Origin: Erinaceus europaeus
Lineage: Eukaryota; Chordata; Mammalia; Eulipotyphla; Erinaceidae
Length of the DNA: 64,000 bases
Direction: 5' to 3'
Assembly: GCF_950295315.1 (NCBI RefSeq)
Contig: NW_026647188.1
Location: forward strand, 1,178,001 to 1,242,000
Position numbers and translations under genes: made by a program
The notes under the pieces: generated by a model
Told to the model about the DNA's origin: nothing
Database searches by the model: none
What the model saw: the letters and a program-made list of their open reading frames with translations, nothing else
Part shown: positions 22,900 to 36,702 of the stretch, piece after piece
Numbering within the stretch: the stretch's first letter is position 1
How the letters are laid out: the number at the start of each line of letters is the position of its first letter

Positions 22900-23180
22900 T
22901 ATAAACTCTGAGTGATACTGGCATGGAAATGAGGAAACAGAATATGGCTTGTGTCAGAAAGACTTACAAACTGAGGCTCCAGTAGCCTAGGAGAAATCGC
23001 CAACACAACAAACCAGAGCTCAGCAGTGCTCTGGTAACTCTCTTTGTATATCTGGGCCTGTCAGTAAAATAAGTATATAAGTAAAATATAAATGAGTGAA
23101 GACAGAGTGTATGAGAGCATGTGAGAGTTAGAGACAGAGAAGGCGAGAAGAGAAATACATGAGTTGGAAAGAGACCAGAA
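22336..23180 (+). repeat. AB repeat, full copy
   Basis: It has the same order as the copy at 8,341-9,200, with a pure (TA)n tract at 22,867-22,895. It is followed by a short M start. Confidence 0.75.
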
Positions 23181-23788
23181 TTCAAAAACCTCCTACATTA
23201 TGTTCATTGATGACAGGTTCAAACCTGGCATGTAGAGATTGTAAGGCAGCAGCTCTCATGCCCACAGACACCAGCATGCAGCTTCAGTGGGACCAAGCAA
23301 AAAAGGCTTTAGAAGGAACTCATCCAGGAAACTCTCCACATGGACAGGCACCACAAGTTTCCTAGTCTGGCAGCACACACAGGGAAGCTGCTAGTTCATT
23401 GTGGAAGCCTCAGGGAAAAAACTTCTCCCTCTTCAGTGTCTTTACATCTGAAAAGAAAAAAAAGTGACCAAGGGCCAAGGAGAGCTACAATGGTGTCAAT
23501 ATTGAGATGTAAATCAGAATGTGCCAAGTGTTTTGCACAAAATCACATTTGCCACAGTGATTCTGTTGTTCCCTCTCTCTCCCTCCCCCCCCCACACACA
23601 AACACACACTCTCACAGTGACACACAATTCCACAGAGGCACAGGCACAAATGGAGTTATACACATGCGCACTGGACAACTTCTGCAAGGCAGGGCCCTGG
23701 GCTGAACCCTGCTTCACACTTCCTGGAAGCACGCCCAGCCTTTTAAGGCCAGCTCTGAGCTCCCATTGCTGGGCTTCCTTCAGAAGGC
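23181..23788 (+). repeat. M module remnant (2.3-kb internal deletion) plus partial P
   Basis: The first 95 bp of M run to about 23,275, where the sequence jumps to the last 0.3 kb of M (ATGCAGCTTCAGTGGGACC). This continues through the CA-rich connector (23,590-23,640) to the TTTTAAGG part of P (near 23,740) and stops at CAGAAGGC. The CCAAT array of P is missing; D follows instead. Confidence 0.75.
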
Positions 23789-24130
23789 TGCTCTCTGAGT
23801 CCTGCCCTCGCAACTCCTCCTCTGTTCTCGTTGAGGGTGATGTTCCTCTTCTCTAATTGGCCAGCTGTCTCTATGAATACACACTGGGACCTCCCCTCAG
23901 GCTCAGTGGGCACAGGCTCTTAGTCTCCCCCCCTGCGACTGTCTGTCTTCCTCTGAAGGCCCTGTTTCTGCCAACACGACCCACACAGCTCCTGTCTGGA
24001 GCCGTCCTTAGGACACTGCCTGATTCCACTAGGCTGGCCATGCTCTTGGGGCACACCCAGAAACACTGTCTCCACTCTCATAGCCCAGTGCCTCAGGGCA
24101 CTTGCCCCATGGAGCATTAGTCCCGCACTG

Positions 24131-24147
24131 TGCTGCCGTCTTGTGGA
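24131..24147 (-). promoter_or_regulatory. CTCF-like motif 1 in D (weaker)
   Basis: The minus strand reads TCCACAAGACGGCAGCA, close to the CCACNAGRNGGCAGC core bound by CTCF. This is a motif match by eye only. Confidence 0.3.
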
Positions 24148-24377
24148 CACTCAGCAGAATGCAGCTGAGCACAGGGATTCTCAAGCTCCCAGTAGAGTCA
24201 TCCCAAACAAAGAGAGAAACCCCTTCCACTTGCAAAGCCAAATGGGGCATCCCCCCACCCCACAGAAAAGAACAGATGTCTAGGGCACTCTACGTCAATT
24301 TTAACCTTGCTGTCCATGGGCCACAAATCCCAGAGTTCTCCTCATTCCACAGAATCACTACACTCAACTATGGGCAT

Positions 24378-24394
24378 TGCTGCCACCTTGTGGA
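24378..24394 (-). promoter_or_regulatory. CTCF-like motif 2 in D (stronger)
   Basis: The minus strand reads TCCACAAGGTGGCAGCA, a good match to the CTCF core. It lies 247 bp from motif 1 through the internal repetition of D. Confidence 0.45.
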
Positions 24395-24671
24395 CGCACA
24401 GAAGAATGCAGCTGAGCTCCCCATGCCACTCCTCTTTGAGTCTACACAGAAAATTACACAGAGCATGGGAATAGTAAAGGAAAGAACCCATCTGAGGACC
24501 ACCTGGGAGAATGCACAACAGTTTCCAGAATATCCAATGTGTCATTCATATTTGAAAAACCACTTGTGCAGTGGAAACTTCCTTTGATATAGCACAACCC
24601 AGTTCCTAACAATCTGCATCAGGAATAAAGAAACAACAGCGGTAATCATAACTGAAACACACTTATGTACA

Positions 24672-24674
<3 letters not shown>

Positions 24675-24727
<53 letters not shown>
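24675..24727. repeat. (CA)n microsatellite in D
   Basis: About 26 uninterrupted CA dinucleotides. The inverted D copy has a shorter TG tract at 31,471-31,498. Confidence 0.95.
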
Positions 24728-24731
<4 letters not shown>

Positions 24732-24905
24732 CCCTCCCACAGAGACGCACACACTTTTCCCTGAAATAACGTGGACTGGGGTTGCTGTTTTGCACTCAAG
24801 TAAAAGGTCAAAGCTTCATGGGTGGAGGGGAGAAGTGTTAAGTTTCTGGCATATGAAGGTGAGAAGTGCCTAGAGCAGATCAATAGTTACATGGACATCG
24901 AAGGG

Positions 24906-25345
24906 AGCTTGGGTTGGAGGCACAGTTGGTTGACATGCCAGGGAACTATGTGGAAGCCAAGGACCCCATTTTTAGCCCCTGGTCACCAGTTACCCAGCTA
25001 GGGAAAAGCTGGGCTAGAGTCAAATCTGAACTGCAGCTGTCTCTCTTTCTCTCTTCCTGCTTGGGCCCTGATCTCTCAATTTATGACTGTTTCCACTTCC
25101 TCAATAAGAAAGTTACAAATGATGTACAGAAATACAGGGAAAGTGGGAAAAATTACCCTGTGCCCACTATTACATGTAACAGTTCACTGTAAAGCATTCA
25201 TCCCCCAAGAAAGAACAGAATAAATATTTGTGAAGTTAAAAACATTGTAGTTTAAATAGTGAACATTCTTTAGAGCCATGCAACACTAATCCATTGTGCA
25301 TTGGATGTCACTGTCAAAAACAGTGCAGTAGTAGTTGTAGTAGTG
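24906..25345 (+). repeat. C module, copy 2
   Basis: Here C follows D directly (GGTTGACATGCCAGGGAACT), whereas copy 1 follows an M fragment. A 92-codon frame (24,914-25,192) continues upstream into D. No protein family is recognised. Confidence 0.7.
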
Positions 25346-26350
25346 TGTAGTATCTGGAAAAGGAAATGTATTGTGTGTCAAAAGTTCCCTTCAATTATAA
25401 GAGAAAATCTATCAGGCAGAAGAAATGACCCCTCATGTGATATGTGTCTAAATAAATAAATAAACAAATATGCAAATAAATGGGGATGATCTTGGAGGAT
25501 ATGAAAAAAATAAAAATAAAAACCACAGGAAGACCTGATAACAGCAGAAATATAGAAAACGTCTGATGAGAAACAGAAGGCTGCTTCAAAACTTCCCTAA
25601 CACTTCAGGGTCCAGGCAAATTAAGAATTCCCTAGAATGAAAAGAAAGGCATACGTATTGAAGCTTACACTAGAAAATGTAGACAAGTTCTGTGCTATGA
25701 TAAGTACAATGAGGATACTGATAGAGAGGCTATTGCAAATGCTCCTGGAAGGTTAATAATTTATAATTGTAGTGAATCCTGCTCCAACTATATGACCAAT
25801 TTTTTATGAATAAGGAGGCTGTTATAAATGTGGTAATTGTGCATTAAGATCAAATAAAAAGGTCAACAATTCTAAAAATGACTGATATATATATATATAT
25901 GTGTATATATATATATATATATATGTGTACATATATGTAAGTGTATCTTTATTATAGACTCTGAGGGATACTGGCATGGCTATTAGGAGACAGAGTATGG
26001 CTTGGGCCAGAGAGACTTACAAAGCTGAGGCTCCATAAACCTAGGTGAAATCGCCAACAAAACAATCCAGAGCTCAGCAATGCCCTGGTGACTCTCTTTG
26101 TATATCAGGGCCTGTCAGTAAAATAAGTATATAAGTAAAATATTAATGAGTGCAGACAGAGTGTGTGAGAGCCTGTGAGAGTCAGAGACAGAGAAGTCTA
26201 GAAGAAAATTAGAAGAGTGGGAAAGAGACCAGAAGTTAAAAACCTCCCACATTGTGTTCATACATGACAGGTTCAAACCTGGGTTATAGAGATTGTAAGG
26301 CAGCAGTCTCATGTCCACAACGCCAGACCACCCCAGCCTTCACACTATGT
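25346..26350 (+). repeat. AB repeat, full copy
   Basis: The standard AB order, with a TATATATGTGTATATA tract at 25,885-25,930. Confidence 0.75.
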
Positions 26351-26858
26351 GTGTAGTATTTACGACACGAAATGTATCGTGAGTGTAAACTTCCCTTCAA
26401 TAATAAAAGAAAAATCTATCAAGCAGAAGAAATTACCCCTCATGTAATATAGGACTAAATAAATAAGCAAATAAATGGGGATGATATAGGAGAATTTGAA
26501 AAAAATGAAAAATAAAAACAAAAAAAACAAGAAGACCTGATTACAGCAGAAAATGGAAACCATCTGCTGAGAAACAGAGGTCTTCTTCAAAAATTCCGAG
26601 ACACTTCAGAGTCCAGGGAAAATAATATTTCAGGAGAATGAAAAGAAACTCATATTTACTGAAGCTTACACTAGAGAAAGGAGGCAAGTTCTGTACTATG
26701 ATAATTACAATAAGGATGCTGATAGAAATGCTATTAGAAATGCTACTGGAAGGTTCTATTATTTCTAATTGTATTGAATCTTGCTCCAACTAGGTGGAGA
26801 ATTATTAATGAAAAAGGAAGCTGTTTTAAATGTGTTAATTCAGATAAAGATCAATTAC

Positions 26859-26898
<40 letters not shown>

Positions 26899-27180
26899 TA
26901 TTATAAAATCTGAGATATACTGCCATGGAAATGAGGAGACAGAATATGGCTTGTGTCATAGAGACTTACAAAGTTGTGGCTTCAGTAGCCTACGTGATAT
27001 CACCAAGGAAACAAGCCAGAGATCAGTAGTGCTCTGGTAACTCTCTTTGTATATCTGGGCCTGTCAGTAAAATAAGTATATAAGTTAAATATCAATCAGT
27101 GAAGACAGAGTGTGTGAGAGCATGTGAGAGTTAGAGACAGAGAAACCGAGAAGAGACATAGATGCATTGGAAAGAGACCA
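26351..27180 (+). repeat. AB repeat, full copy
   Basis: The second of a tandem AB pair, with a (TA)n tract at 26,866-26,895. It leads into M7. Confidence 0.75.
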
Positions 27181-29276
27181 GAAGTCAAAAACCTCCTAAA
27201 CTGTGTTCATTGATGACAGGTTCAAAGCTGGCTTGCAGAGATTGTAAGGCAGCAGCTCTCATGCCCACAGACCCCAGACAGCCCCAGCCTTCACCATATG
27301 CTGTACTACCAGACCTGACAGTAATGTGTGTGTCTGTGTGTGTGTGTGTGTCTGTCTGTGTCTGTGTCTGTGTGTGCTCAGAGCTCACCTATAGTAGTCT
27401 CAGAGCATGGGTGGGAAGGTAGCCAGCCTCACCTGCAACTTATGTACAGAGAACCTAGCTGGTCAGGGCAAGCCAGCTAGCCCATATTCTGGCTAAGCAA
27501 GAATGCATATGCAAATGGACTCTCATGTCTAAATCTCCTGAGTTCCCTATTCAATCCCATGCCTCACTATCTATCATCTAGGGGAAGCTGGGGCACCACT
27601 CAAAATTCAGGGGCAGGACCCTGTCCAGTCACCAGACTCTCAGTCCACTGCTCAGGGCAGCAGATTACAAGCCCAGAAAGAACCTAGAAAGAGCTGTGTT
27701 TCAAAATATATGGGAACTGTGTTTGACCAAACAATAGTGGATGTTCGGCCCCTCACACCTACTCTTTGGGTCCGGCTAAGGCAACTGTTCCTGCCTCCTC
27801 ACAATCCCTGATCATGGTGTTCTGGTGTCCACACATCACACTAAGAGATATTCCCAGAAGTAGGCAAGCATGAGCGTACCATACAAAGTCGCTCTGCTTG
27901 CAGGAAGCACAAACTCCCTTGGCCCTTGCTATGGACAGACAAAAGAAAGATGGATGCCACCATTGGCTGAATTCGGAGCTTCCAGTGGAGATCACAGCCC
28001 CGCCCCTCACCTGAGGGCCTGGCTGCTGCTAATAAAGACAATTGGAAACACCTGTTACCACTTGGGGCCTGAGGACATACTCAGGAATCCCTCCAGGAGC
28101 TAGCAGGCTGGCAGACCTCCTGACCCCGGGATAGCTGTGCTCCCAGTTGGGAGGACATTCTGGCCAGAGGTGAGAATATTCCCTAGATACAAGAAAGAAC
28201 TTCAGGTTTCAAAAGGATTTGAAACCCCATGAGGCACTTGGAAAAGACATTTCACAGCCATCAAAACACCCTCTTTCTGAACCCTGGAAGATTCTGTTTT
28301 GCGTGGAAAATTTGGACACTGGTGTGGCCATCAGTACCACAGATCCTTTACATTCGGCCCTATAGAGGGAAAGAACAATGTGTGTGCCAGGGGGATAGAG
28401 TTTCACTTCCCTTGTCCTGGGGTTTCATGGAATAAGGATAAGGATGCAGTGCAGGAAATTGAGGAGGGCTGCATTTAGGCTGAGTGGTAACCACAGGGCT
28501 TTGGAGAATGGGAGTCAAGTACAGAGGGCCTGTACACCTGCTGCTGGAGATGGACATATGCCTTTTACCAGCAGCAGGAACGCTATCTCCTCAGTTCACC
28601 TCTGTACTACGCCATATGCACGAGACTAAATAATCCAAAAGGCAAAGAAAGGAAAATATATATTCCAGGAAGACTGAGTTCATGATGGATGCACTGACTT
28701 CCACGAAGGGTCCAGGGAAGAAGGCACATAGAGACAGTCAGAGAGACAGAATGACAGTGACAGAAAATTACAGAAATTCTGGCCCTGTGTTGATCAGTGC
28801 CAGAGCACTGAAGACAAACCCTCCATGCCCATGCATACTTCTTACAAGTGGCATTGTTATTTTATGTTTGTAATGAAAGGTTACACGTAGAACATCTAGG
28901 TCTTAGCCCACTCTGAGAAGCAGCACTTGGCCTGGAGCCCACTCTTCAAAACTGCCCTTGCCTCTCCAAATTGGAAGTAGTTTTAGTGATGCTCCAGCCA
29001 AGATGCAGGCTGGCATATTTCATCTCCCTGGTCCAGCCTCAGCCTGTCCTGTGTGCAGGGAACTGCACTATGTCTATTTCTTCTTTGATTTACAGTTTTG
29101 GGATAGGACTCGGTGGACAAAAATAGCAAGAGGGAAGTAGATGATTTGGCAGCTGTAGTTTGTGCTGAGAGAGATTTGTAGAGTGACAAGAGGTAAAGGA
29201 ATGCCCTGTGACATGTCTCTCATGACTGTGGCTCATAAGGGCCAGGTGTATCCGCATTACTACCCTAATCCAGAGC
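27181..29276 (+). repeat. M module, copy M7, ending at the inversion junction
   Basis: M is intact through (TG)n (27,327-27,374) except for a deletion of about 60 bp near 27,570-27,640. It reaches CCCTAATCCAGAGC just before the (TA)n position, where orientation flips. The last 0.4 kb of M, with its (TA)n(GA)n tract, is absent. Confidence 0.8.
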
Positions 29277-29890
29277 AGTATCTCTCAGACTTTATAATAA
29301 ATAAATACATCCATATATGTATATATAAATATACATATATATATCATTTTTAGAATTGTTGTCCTATGTAATTGATCTTTATCAGAATTCACACATTTAT
29401 AACAGCTTCCTTTTCATTAATAATTGTTCACCTAGTTGGAGCAGGATGCAATACAACTATAAATAATAGAACCTTCCAGTAGCATTTCTAATAGCATTTC
29501 TATCAGCATCCTTATTGAAATTATCATAGTACAGAACTTGCCTCCTTTCTCTAGTGTAAGCTTCAGTACATATGAGTTTCTTTTTATTCTCCTGACATCT
29601 TAATTTCCCTGGACTCTGAAGTGTCACTTAATTTTTGAAGCAGCCCTCTGTTTCTCAGCAGATGGTTTCCATTTTCTACTGTAATCAGGTCTTCTTGTGC
29701 TTTTTCTTTTTATTTTTCATTTTTTTCAAATCCTCCTATATCATCCCCATTTATTTGCATATTAATTTATTTATTTAGTCCTATATTACATGAGGGGTCA
29801 TTTCTTTTGCTTGATAGATTTTTCTCTTATAATTGAAGGGGAGTTTACAATCACAATACATTTCGTGTGGTAAATACTACACACATAGTG
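29277..29890 (-). repeat. AB repeat, inverted, first module right of the main junction
   Basis: It begins in GCAGTATCTCTCAGACTTTA, the inverted form of the AB block TAAAGTCTGAGAGATACTGC. It reads outwards through the inverted AB body. All following modules are inverted, with one exception (35,870-36,632). Confidence 0.75.
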
Positions 29891-30860
29891 TGAAGGCTGG
29901 GGTGGTCTGGGTTTTGTGGACTTGAGCCTTCTGCCTTACAATCTCTACAACCCAGGTTTGAACCTGTCATGTGTGAACACAGTGTGGGAGGTTTTTGACT
30001 TCTGGTCTGTTTCCAACTCTTCTATTTCTCTTCTTGCCTTCTCTGTCTCTCACTCTCACAGGCTCTCACTCTCTCTGTCGGCACTCATTAATATTTTACT
30101 TATACATTATTTTACTGACAGGCCCAGATATACAAAGGAAATCACCAGGACACTGCTGATCTCTGGCTTGTTTTGTTGGCGATTTCACCTAGGTCTGGAG
30201 CCTCAGCTTTGTAAGTCTCTCTGGCACAAGCCATACTCGGTATCCTCATAGACATGCCAGTATCCCTCAGAGTTTACAATAAAGATACACATACATATAT
30301 GTACATATATATACATATATATCAGTCATTTTTACAGTTTTTGACCTTTTTATTTGATCTTAATGCAGAATTACCACATTTATAACAGCCTCCTTATTCA
30401 TAAATAATTGGTCACATAGATGGAGCAGGATTCACTACAATTATAAATTATAAGCCTTTTAGGAGCATTTCCAATAGCCTTTCTATCAGTATCCTCATTG
30501 TAATTATCATAGCACAGAACTTGCCTCCATTTTCTAGTGTAAGTTTCAATACTTATGCCTTTCTTTTCATTCTCGGGAATTCTTAATTTGCCTGGACCCT
30601 GAAGTGTCAGGGAAGTTTTGAAGCAGCCCTCTGTTTCTCAACAGATGTTTTCTATATTTCTGCTGTAATCAGGTCTTCCTGTGGTTTTTGTTTTTATTTT
30701 TTCAAATCCTCCTGGATCATCCTCATTCATTTGCATATTTATTTATTTATTTATTCCCATATCACATGACTGGTCATTACTTCTGCCTGATAGATTTTCT
30801 CTTATAATTGAAGGGAACTTTTGACACACAATACATTTCCTTTTCCAGATACTACACACT
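29891..30860 (-). repeat. AB repeat, inverted, full copy
   Basis: It is the mirror of the tandem AB pair at 25,346-27,180. It contains the exon-like block at 30,122-30,210 on the plus strand. Confidence 0.75.
30122..30210 (+). other. Exon-like block of AB: acceptor, 89 bp, GTAAGT donor
   Basis: TATTTTACTGACAG precedes the block and GTAAGTCTC follows it. An AATAAAG signal lies about 70 bp further on. The same arrangement occurs in many AB copies. The splice-like sequences are seen directly; splicing is inferred. Confidence 0.35.
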
Positions 30861-31290
30861 ACTACAACTACTACTGCACTGTTTTTGACAGTGACATCCA
30901 ATGCACAATGGATTAGTATTGCATGGGTCTAAAGAATGTTCACTATTTAGCCTACAATGTTTTTAACCTCACAAATATTTATTCTGTTCTTTCTTGTGGG
31001 ATGAATGGTTTACTGTCAACAGTTACATGTAATAGTGGGCATGTGGGTAATTTTCCCACTTTCCCTGTATTTCTGTACATCATTTGTAACTTTCTTACTG
31101 AGGAGAAGGAAACAGTCATAAATTGAGAGAGCCGGGACCAAGCAGGAAGAGATACAGAGAAACAGCTGCAGTTCTGATTTGACACTAACCCAGCTATTCC
31201 CGAGTTGGGTAAGTGGTGAGCAGGGGCTCAAAACAGGGTCCTGGGCTTCCACATAGTTCCCCTGCATCTCCACCAGCTGTGCCTCCAACC
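30861..31290 (-). repeat. C module, inverted copy
   Basis: It is the mirror of the C-D pair at 23,789-25,345, with the same C-D junction word (CCCTGCATCTCCACCAGCTG on plus). Confidence 0.7.
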
Positions 31291-31465
31291 CATGCTTCCT
31301 TCATTGTCCATGTAACTATAGATCTGATCTCGGCACTTCTCACCTTCATATGCCAGAAACTTAACACTTCTCCCCTCCACCCATAAAACTTTGACCTTTT
31401 ACTTGAGTGCAAAACAGTAACCCCAATCCACATTATTTCAGGAAAAAGTGTGTACGTCCTGTGGG

Positions 31466-31500
<35 letters not shown>

Positions 31501-31778
31501 GTGTACATAAGTGTGTTTCAGTTATGATTATCACTGTTGTTTCTTTATTCCTGACGCAGATTCTTAGGAACTGGGTTGTGCTATGACAAAAAAGTTTCTA
31601 CTGCACGAGTGGTTTCTCAAATATGAATGGCACATTGGATATTCTGGACACTGTTGTGCATTCTCTCAGGTGGTCCTCAGATGGGTTCTTTCCTATACTA
31701 TTCCCATGCTCTGTGTAATTTTCTGTGTAGACTCAAAGAGGAGTGGCATGGGGGAGCTCAGCAGCATTCTGCTGTGTG

Positions 31779-31795
31779 TCCACAAGGTGGCAGCA
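31779..31795 (+). promoter_or_regulatory. CTCF-like motif in inverted D (stronger)
   Basis: The plus strand reads TCCACAAGGTGGCAGCA, identical to the word at 24,378-24,394 on the other strand. The two face away from each other across the inversion junction. Confidence 0.45.
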
Positions 31796-32025
31796 ATGCC
31801 CATAGTTGAGTGTAGTGATTCTATGGAATGAGGAGAACTCTGGGATTTGTGACCCATGGACAGCAAGGTTGAAATTGACGTAGAGTGCACTAGACATCTG
31901 TTCTTTCCTGTGGGGTGGAGGATTCCCCCATTTGGCTTTGCAAGTGGAAGGGGTTTCTCTCTTTGTCTGGGATGAGTCTACTGGGAGCTTGTGAATCCCT
32001 GTGCTCAGCTGCATTCTGCTGGGTG

Positions 32026-32042
32026 TCCACAAGAGGACAGCA
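32026..32042 (+). promoter_or_regulatory. CTCF-like motif in inverted D (weaker)
   Basis: The plus strand reads TCCACAAGAGGACAGCA, a degraded version 247 bp from the stronger word. Confidence 0.25.
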
Positions 32043-32240
32043 CCAGTGTGGGACTAAGGCTCCATGGGGTAAGTGCCCTGAGGCACTGGGCTATGAGAGT
32101 GGAGACAGTGTTTCTGGGTGTGCCCCAAGAGCATGGCCAGCCTAGCTCAAGCAGGCAGTGTCCTAAGGACGGGTCCAGACAGGAGCTGTGTGGGTCGTGT
32201 TGGCAGAAACATGGCCTTCAGAGGACGGCAGACATGCCCC

Positions 32241-32950
32241 GGGTGCAGGTCTAAGAGAAGTGAATCTCTACCACCCTGGCACACACATTGTGCTTTCCCT
32301 CTATTTGGCCCAATGTAAAGGATCTGTGGCACTGATGGCCACAACAGTGTCCAGATTTTCCACGTTTGGTCAAACTCAGTTCCCTTCTATGTTGAAACAC
32401 AGCTCTTTCTGGGTTCATTCTGGACTTGTAATCTGCTGCCCTGAGCAGTGGACTGAGAGTCTGGAGGCTGAGTAGGCAGCCAAACGTGACTGGACAGGCT
32501 CCAGCGCCTGAATTCTGAGGCGTGCCCCAGCTTAACCCTTTGGCAGGGTTTGGATGATATTGAGCATGAGATTGAATCAGGAACTCAGGATAGGGGGACA
32601 AAAGAGTCCCTTCACATGTGCATTCTTGCTTAGCCAGAATCTGGGATAGCTGGCTTGCCCTGACCAGCTAGGTTCTCTGTAAATAAGTTGCAGGTGAGGC
32701 TGGCTACCTTCCCACCCATGCTCCAAGACTACTATAGGTGAGGTCTGAGTACACACAGACACAGACAGAGAGACAGACAGAGACACACACACATTACTGT
32801 CAGGTCTGGTAGTACAGCATATGGTGAAGGTTATGGCTGTCTGGGGTATGTGGGCATGAGAGCTGCTACCTTACAATCTCTACAAGTCAGCTTTGAACCT
32901 GTCATCAATGAACACAGTGTAGGAGGTTTTTGAATTCTCATCTGTTTCCA
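32241..32950 (-). repeat. M module remnant, inverted, with internal deletion
   Basis: About 0.12 kb of mid-M (AAGAGAAGTGAATCTCTACC onward) is joined at about 32,364 (TTTTCCACG then TTTGGTCAAAC) to the last 0.58 kb on the M-start side. About 0.8 kb of M between these points is lost. Confidence 0.75.
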
Positions 32951-33420
32951 GCAGAAGTGGCTGGTGGGAGGGCCATCCAGAGACTGCCCAATGAGCGTGC
33001 TGCAGGGCCGTGTGGGCAGTGCTCAAGGTTGCTGGCCAATCACTGACTAGGGGCCTTGACATTCCTGGGCATGTCTGAGCACACTAGCCAATAATATTGC
33101 TGGCAGCGGTTCTGGTCGTGGCCTAGGCCTCTGGCATATCAGCATGGTTGGTGCCCTTTCTGAGGGCCTTCTGAAGTAAGCCAGACAATCAGGGCTCAGA
33201 GCTGGCCTTAAAAGGCTGGGCGTGCTTCCAGGAAGTGAGAAGCAGGGTTCACGCAGGGCCCTGGCTTGTAGAAGCTGTCCAGTGTGCATGTGTATAACTC
33301 CGTTTGTGCCTGTGCCTCTGTGGATGTGTGCCTGTGTGTAACTGTGACAGTGTGTGTTTGTGTGTGTGTGTGTGAGGGAGGGAGAGAGAGAGAACAAGAG
33401 AATCACTGTGGTACAGGTGA
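32951..33420 (+). promoter_or_regulatory. P module, copy 4: CCAAT array, TTAAAAGG and TG-rich leader
   Basis: On the plus strand CCAAT boxes lie at 32,988-32,992, 33,036-33,040 and 33,088-33,092. GC/CACCC-type boxes sit between them, TTAAAAGG is at 33,208-33,215, and CCAGGAAGTG (ETS-like) lies just downstream. A TG-rich stretch (33,350-33,375) follows and leads into inverted M9. Spacings near 50 bp and the motif order resemble a core promoter firing rightwards. Transcription is inferred. Confidence 0.5.
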
Positions 33421-35869
<2,449 letters not shown>

Positions 35870-36631
35870 GGAAACTTATATGTACTGAAGCTTACACTAG
35901 AGAAAGGCGGCAAGTTCTGTACTATGATAGTTACAATAAGGATGCTGATAGAAATGTTATTAGAGATGCTACTGGAAAGTTCTATTGTTTATAATTGAAT
36001 TGAATCCTGATCCAACTAGGTGGCCAATTATTAATGAAAAAGGAAGCTGTTATATATGTGTTAATTCTGATAAAGATCAACATAGGTCGACAATTCTAAA
36101 AATGACAGATATATATATATATGCATATATATATGTATATATATATATATGTATATGTTTATTATAAAGTCTGAGAGATACTGCAATGGAAATGAGGAGA
36201 CAGAATATGGCTTGTGTCAGAGAAACTTACAAAGCTGTGGCTCCAGTAGCCTAGGTGATATCACCAACAAAACAAGCCAGAGCTCAGCAGTGCTCTGGTA
36301 ATTCCCTTTGAATATCTGGGCCTGTCAGTAAAATAATTATTAAGTAAAATATCAATGAGTGAAGATAGAGTGTGTGATAGCATGTGATAGTTAGAGACAG
36401 AGAAGGCAAGAAGAGAAATAGATGAGTTGGAAAGAGATCAGAAGTCAAAAACCTCTTACACTGTGTTCATTGATGACAGGCTCAAAGCTGGCTTGTAGAG
36501 ATTGTAAGGCAACAGCTCTCATGCCCACAGACCCCAGACAGCCCAAGCCTTCACCAGATGCTGTACTACCAGTCCTGACAGTAATGTGTGTGTGTGTCCG
36601 TCTGTCTGTCTGTCTGGGGTCTGTGTGTGTG

Positions 36632-36632
<1 letters not shown>
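35870..36632 (+). repeat. Forward-oriented island: AB end plus M start
   Basis: Within the inverted half this 0.76-kb stretch reads in the forward direction. It runs from GAAACTTATATGTACTGAAG through the AB body, the A segment and the first 0.2 kb of M to its (TG)n tract. It corresponds to about 26,645-27,370. Both edges are orientation switches. Confidence 0.8.

Positions 36633-36699
<67 letters not shown>
36632..36699. repeat. (TA)n tract at an inversion junction
   Basis: About 33 TA dinucleotides join the (TG)n tract of a forward M start to the (TA)n end of an inverted M body. It is the longest TA run in the window. Confidence 0.95.

Positions 36700-36702
<3 letters not shown>

Larger units (their letters stand above)
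23789..24905 (+). repeat. D module, forward copy
   Basis: A segment of about 1.1 kb found once in each orientation (inverted at 31,291-32,240). It has a 247-bp internal repetition, seen as TGTGGACNCNCAGNAGAATG-like blocks at 24,141 and 24,388. It also holds two CTCF-like words, a long (CA)n tract and many Alu-length non-coding stretches. The longest open frame (161 codons, 24,102-24,587) has no recognised domain and is broken in the inverted copy. Confidence 0.7.
31291..32240 (-). repeat. D module, inverted copy
   Basis: It is the inverted counterpart of 23,789-24,905, with the 247-bp internal repetition and both CTCF-like words. The part corresponding to the outer 0.15 kb of forward D is missing, and an M remnant follows. 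Confidence 0.7.
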
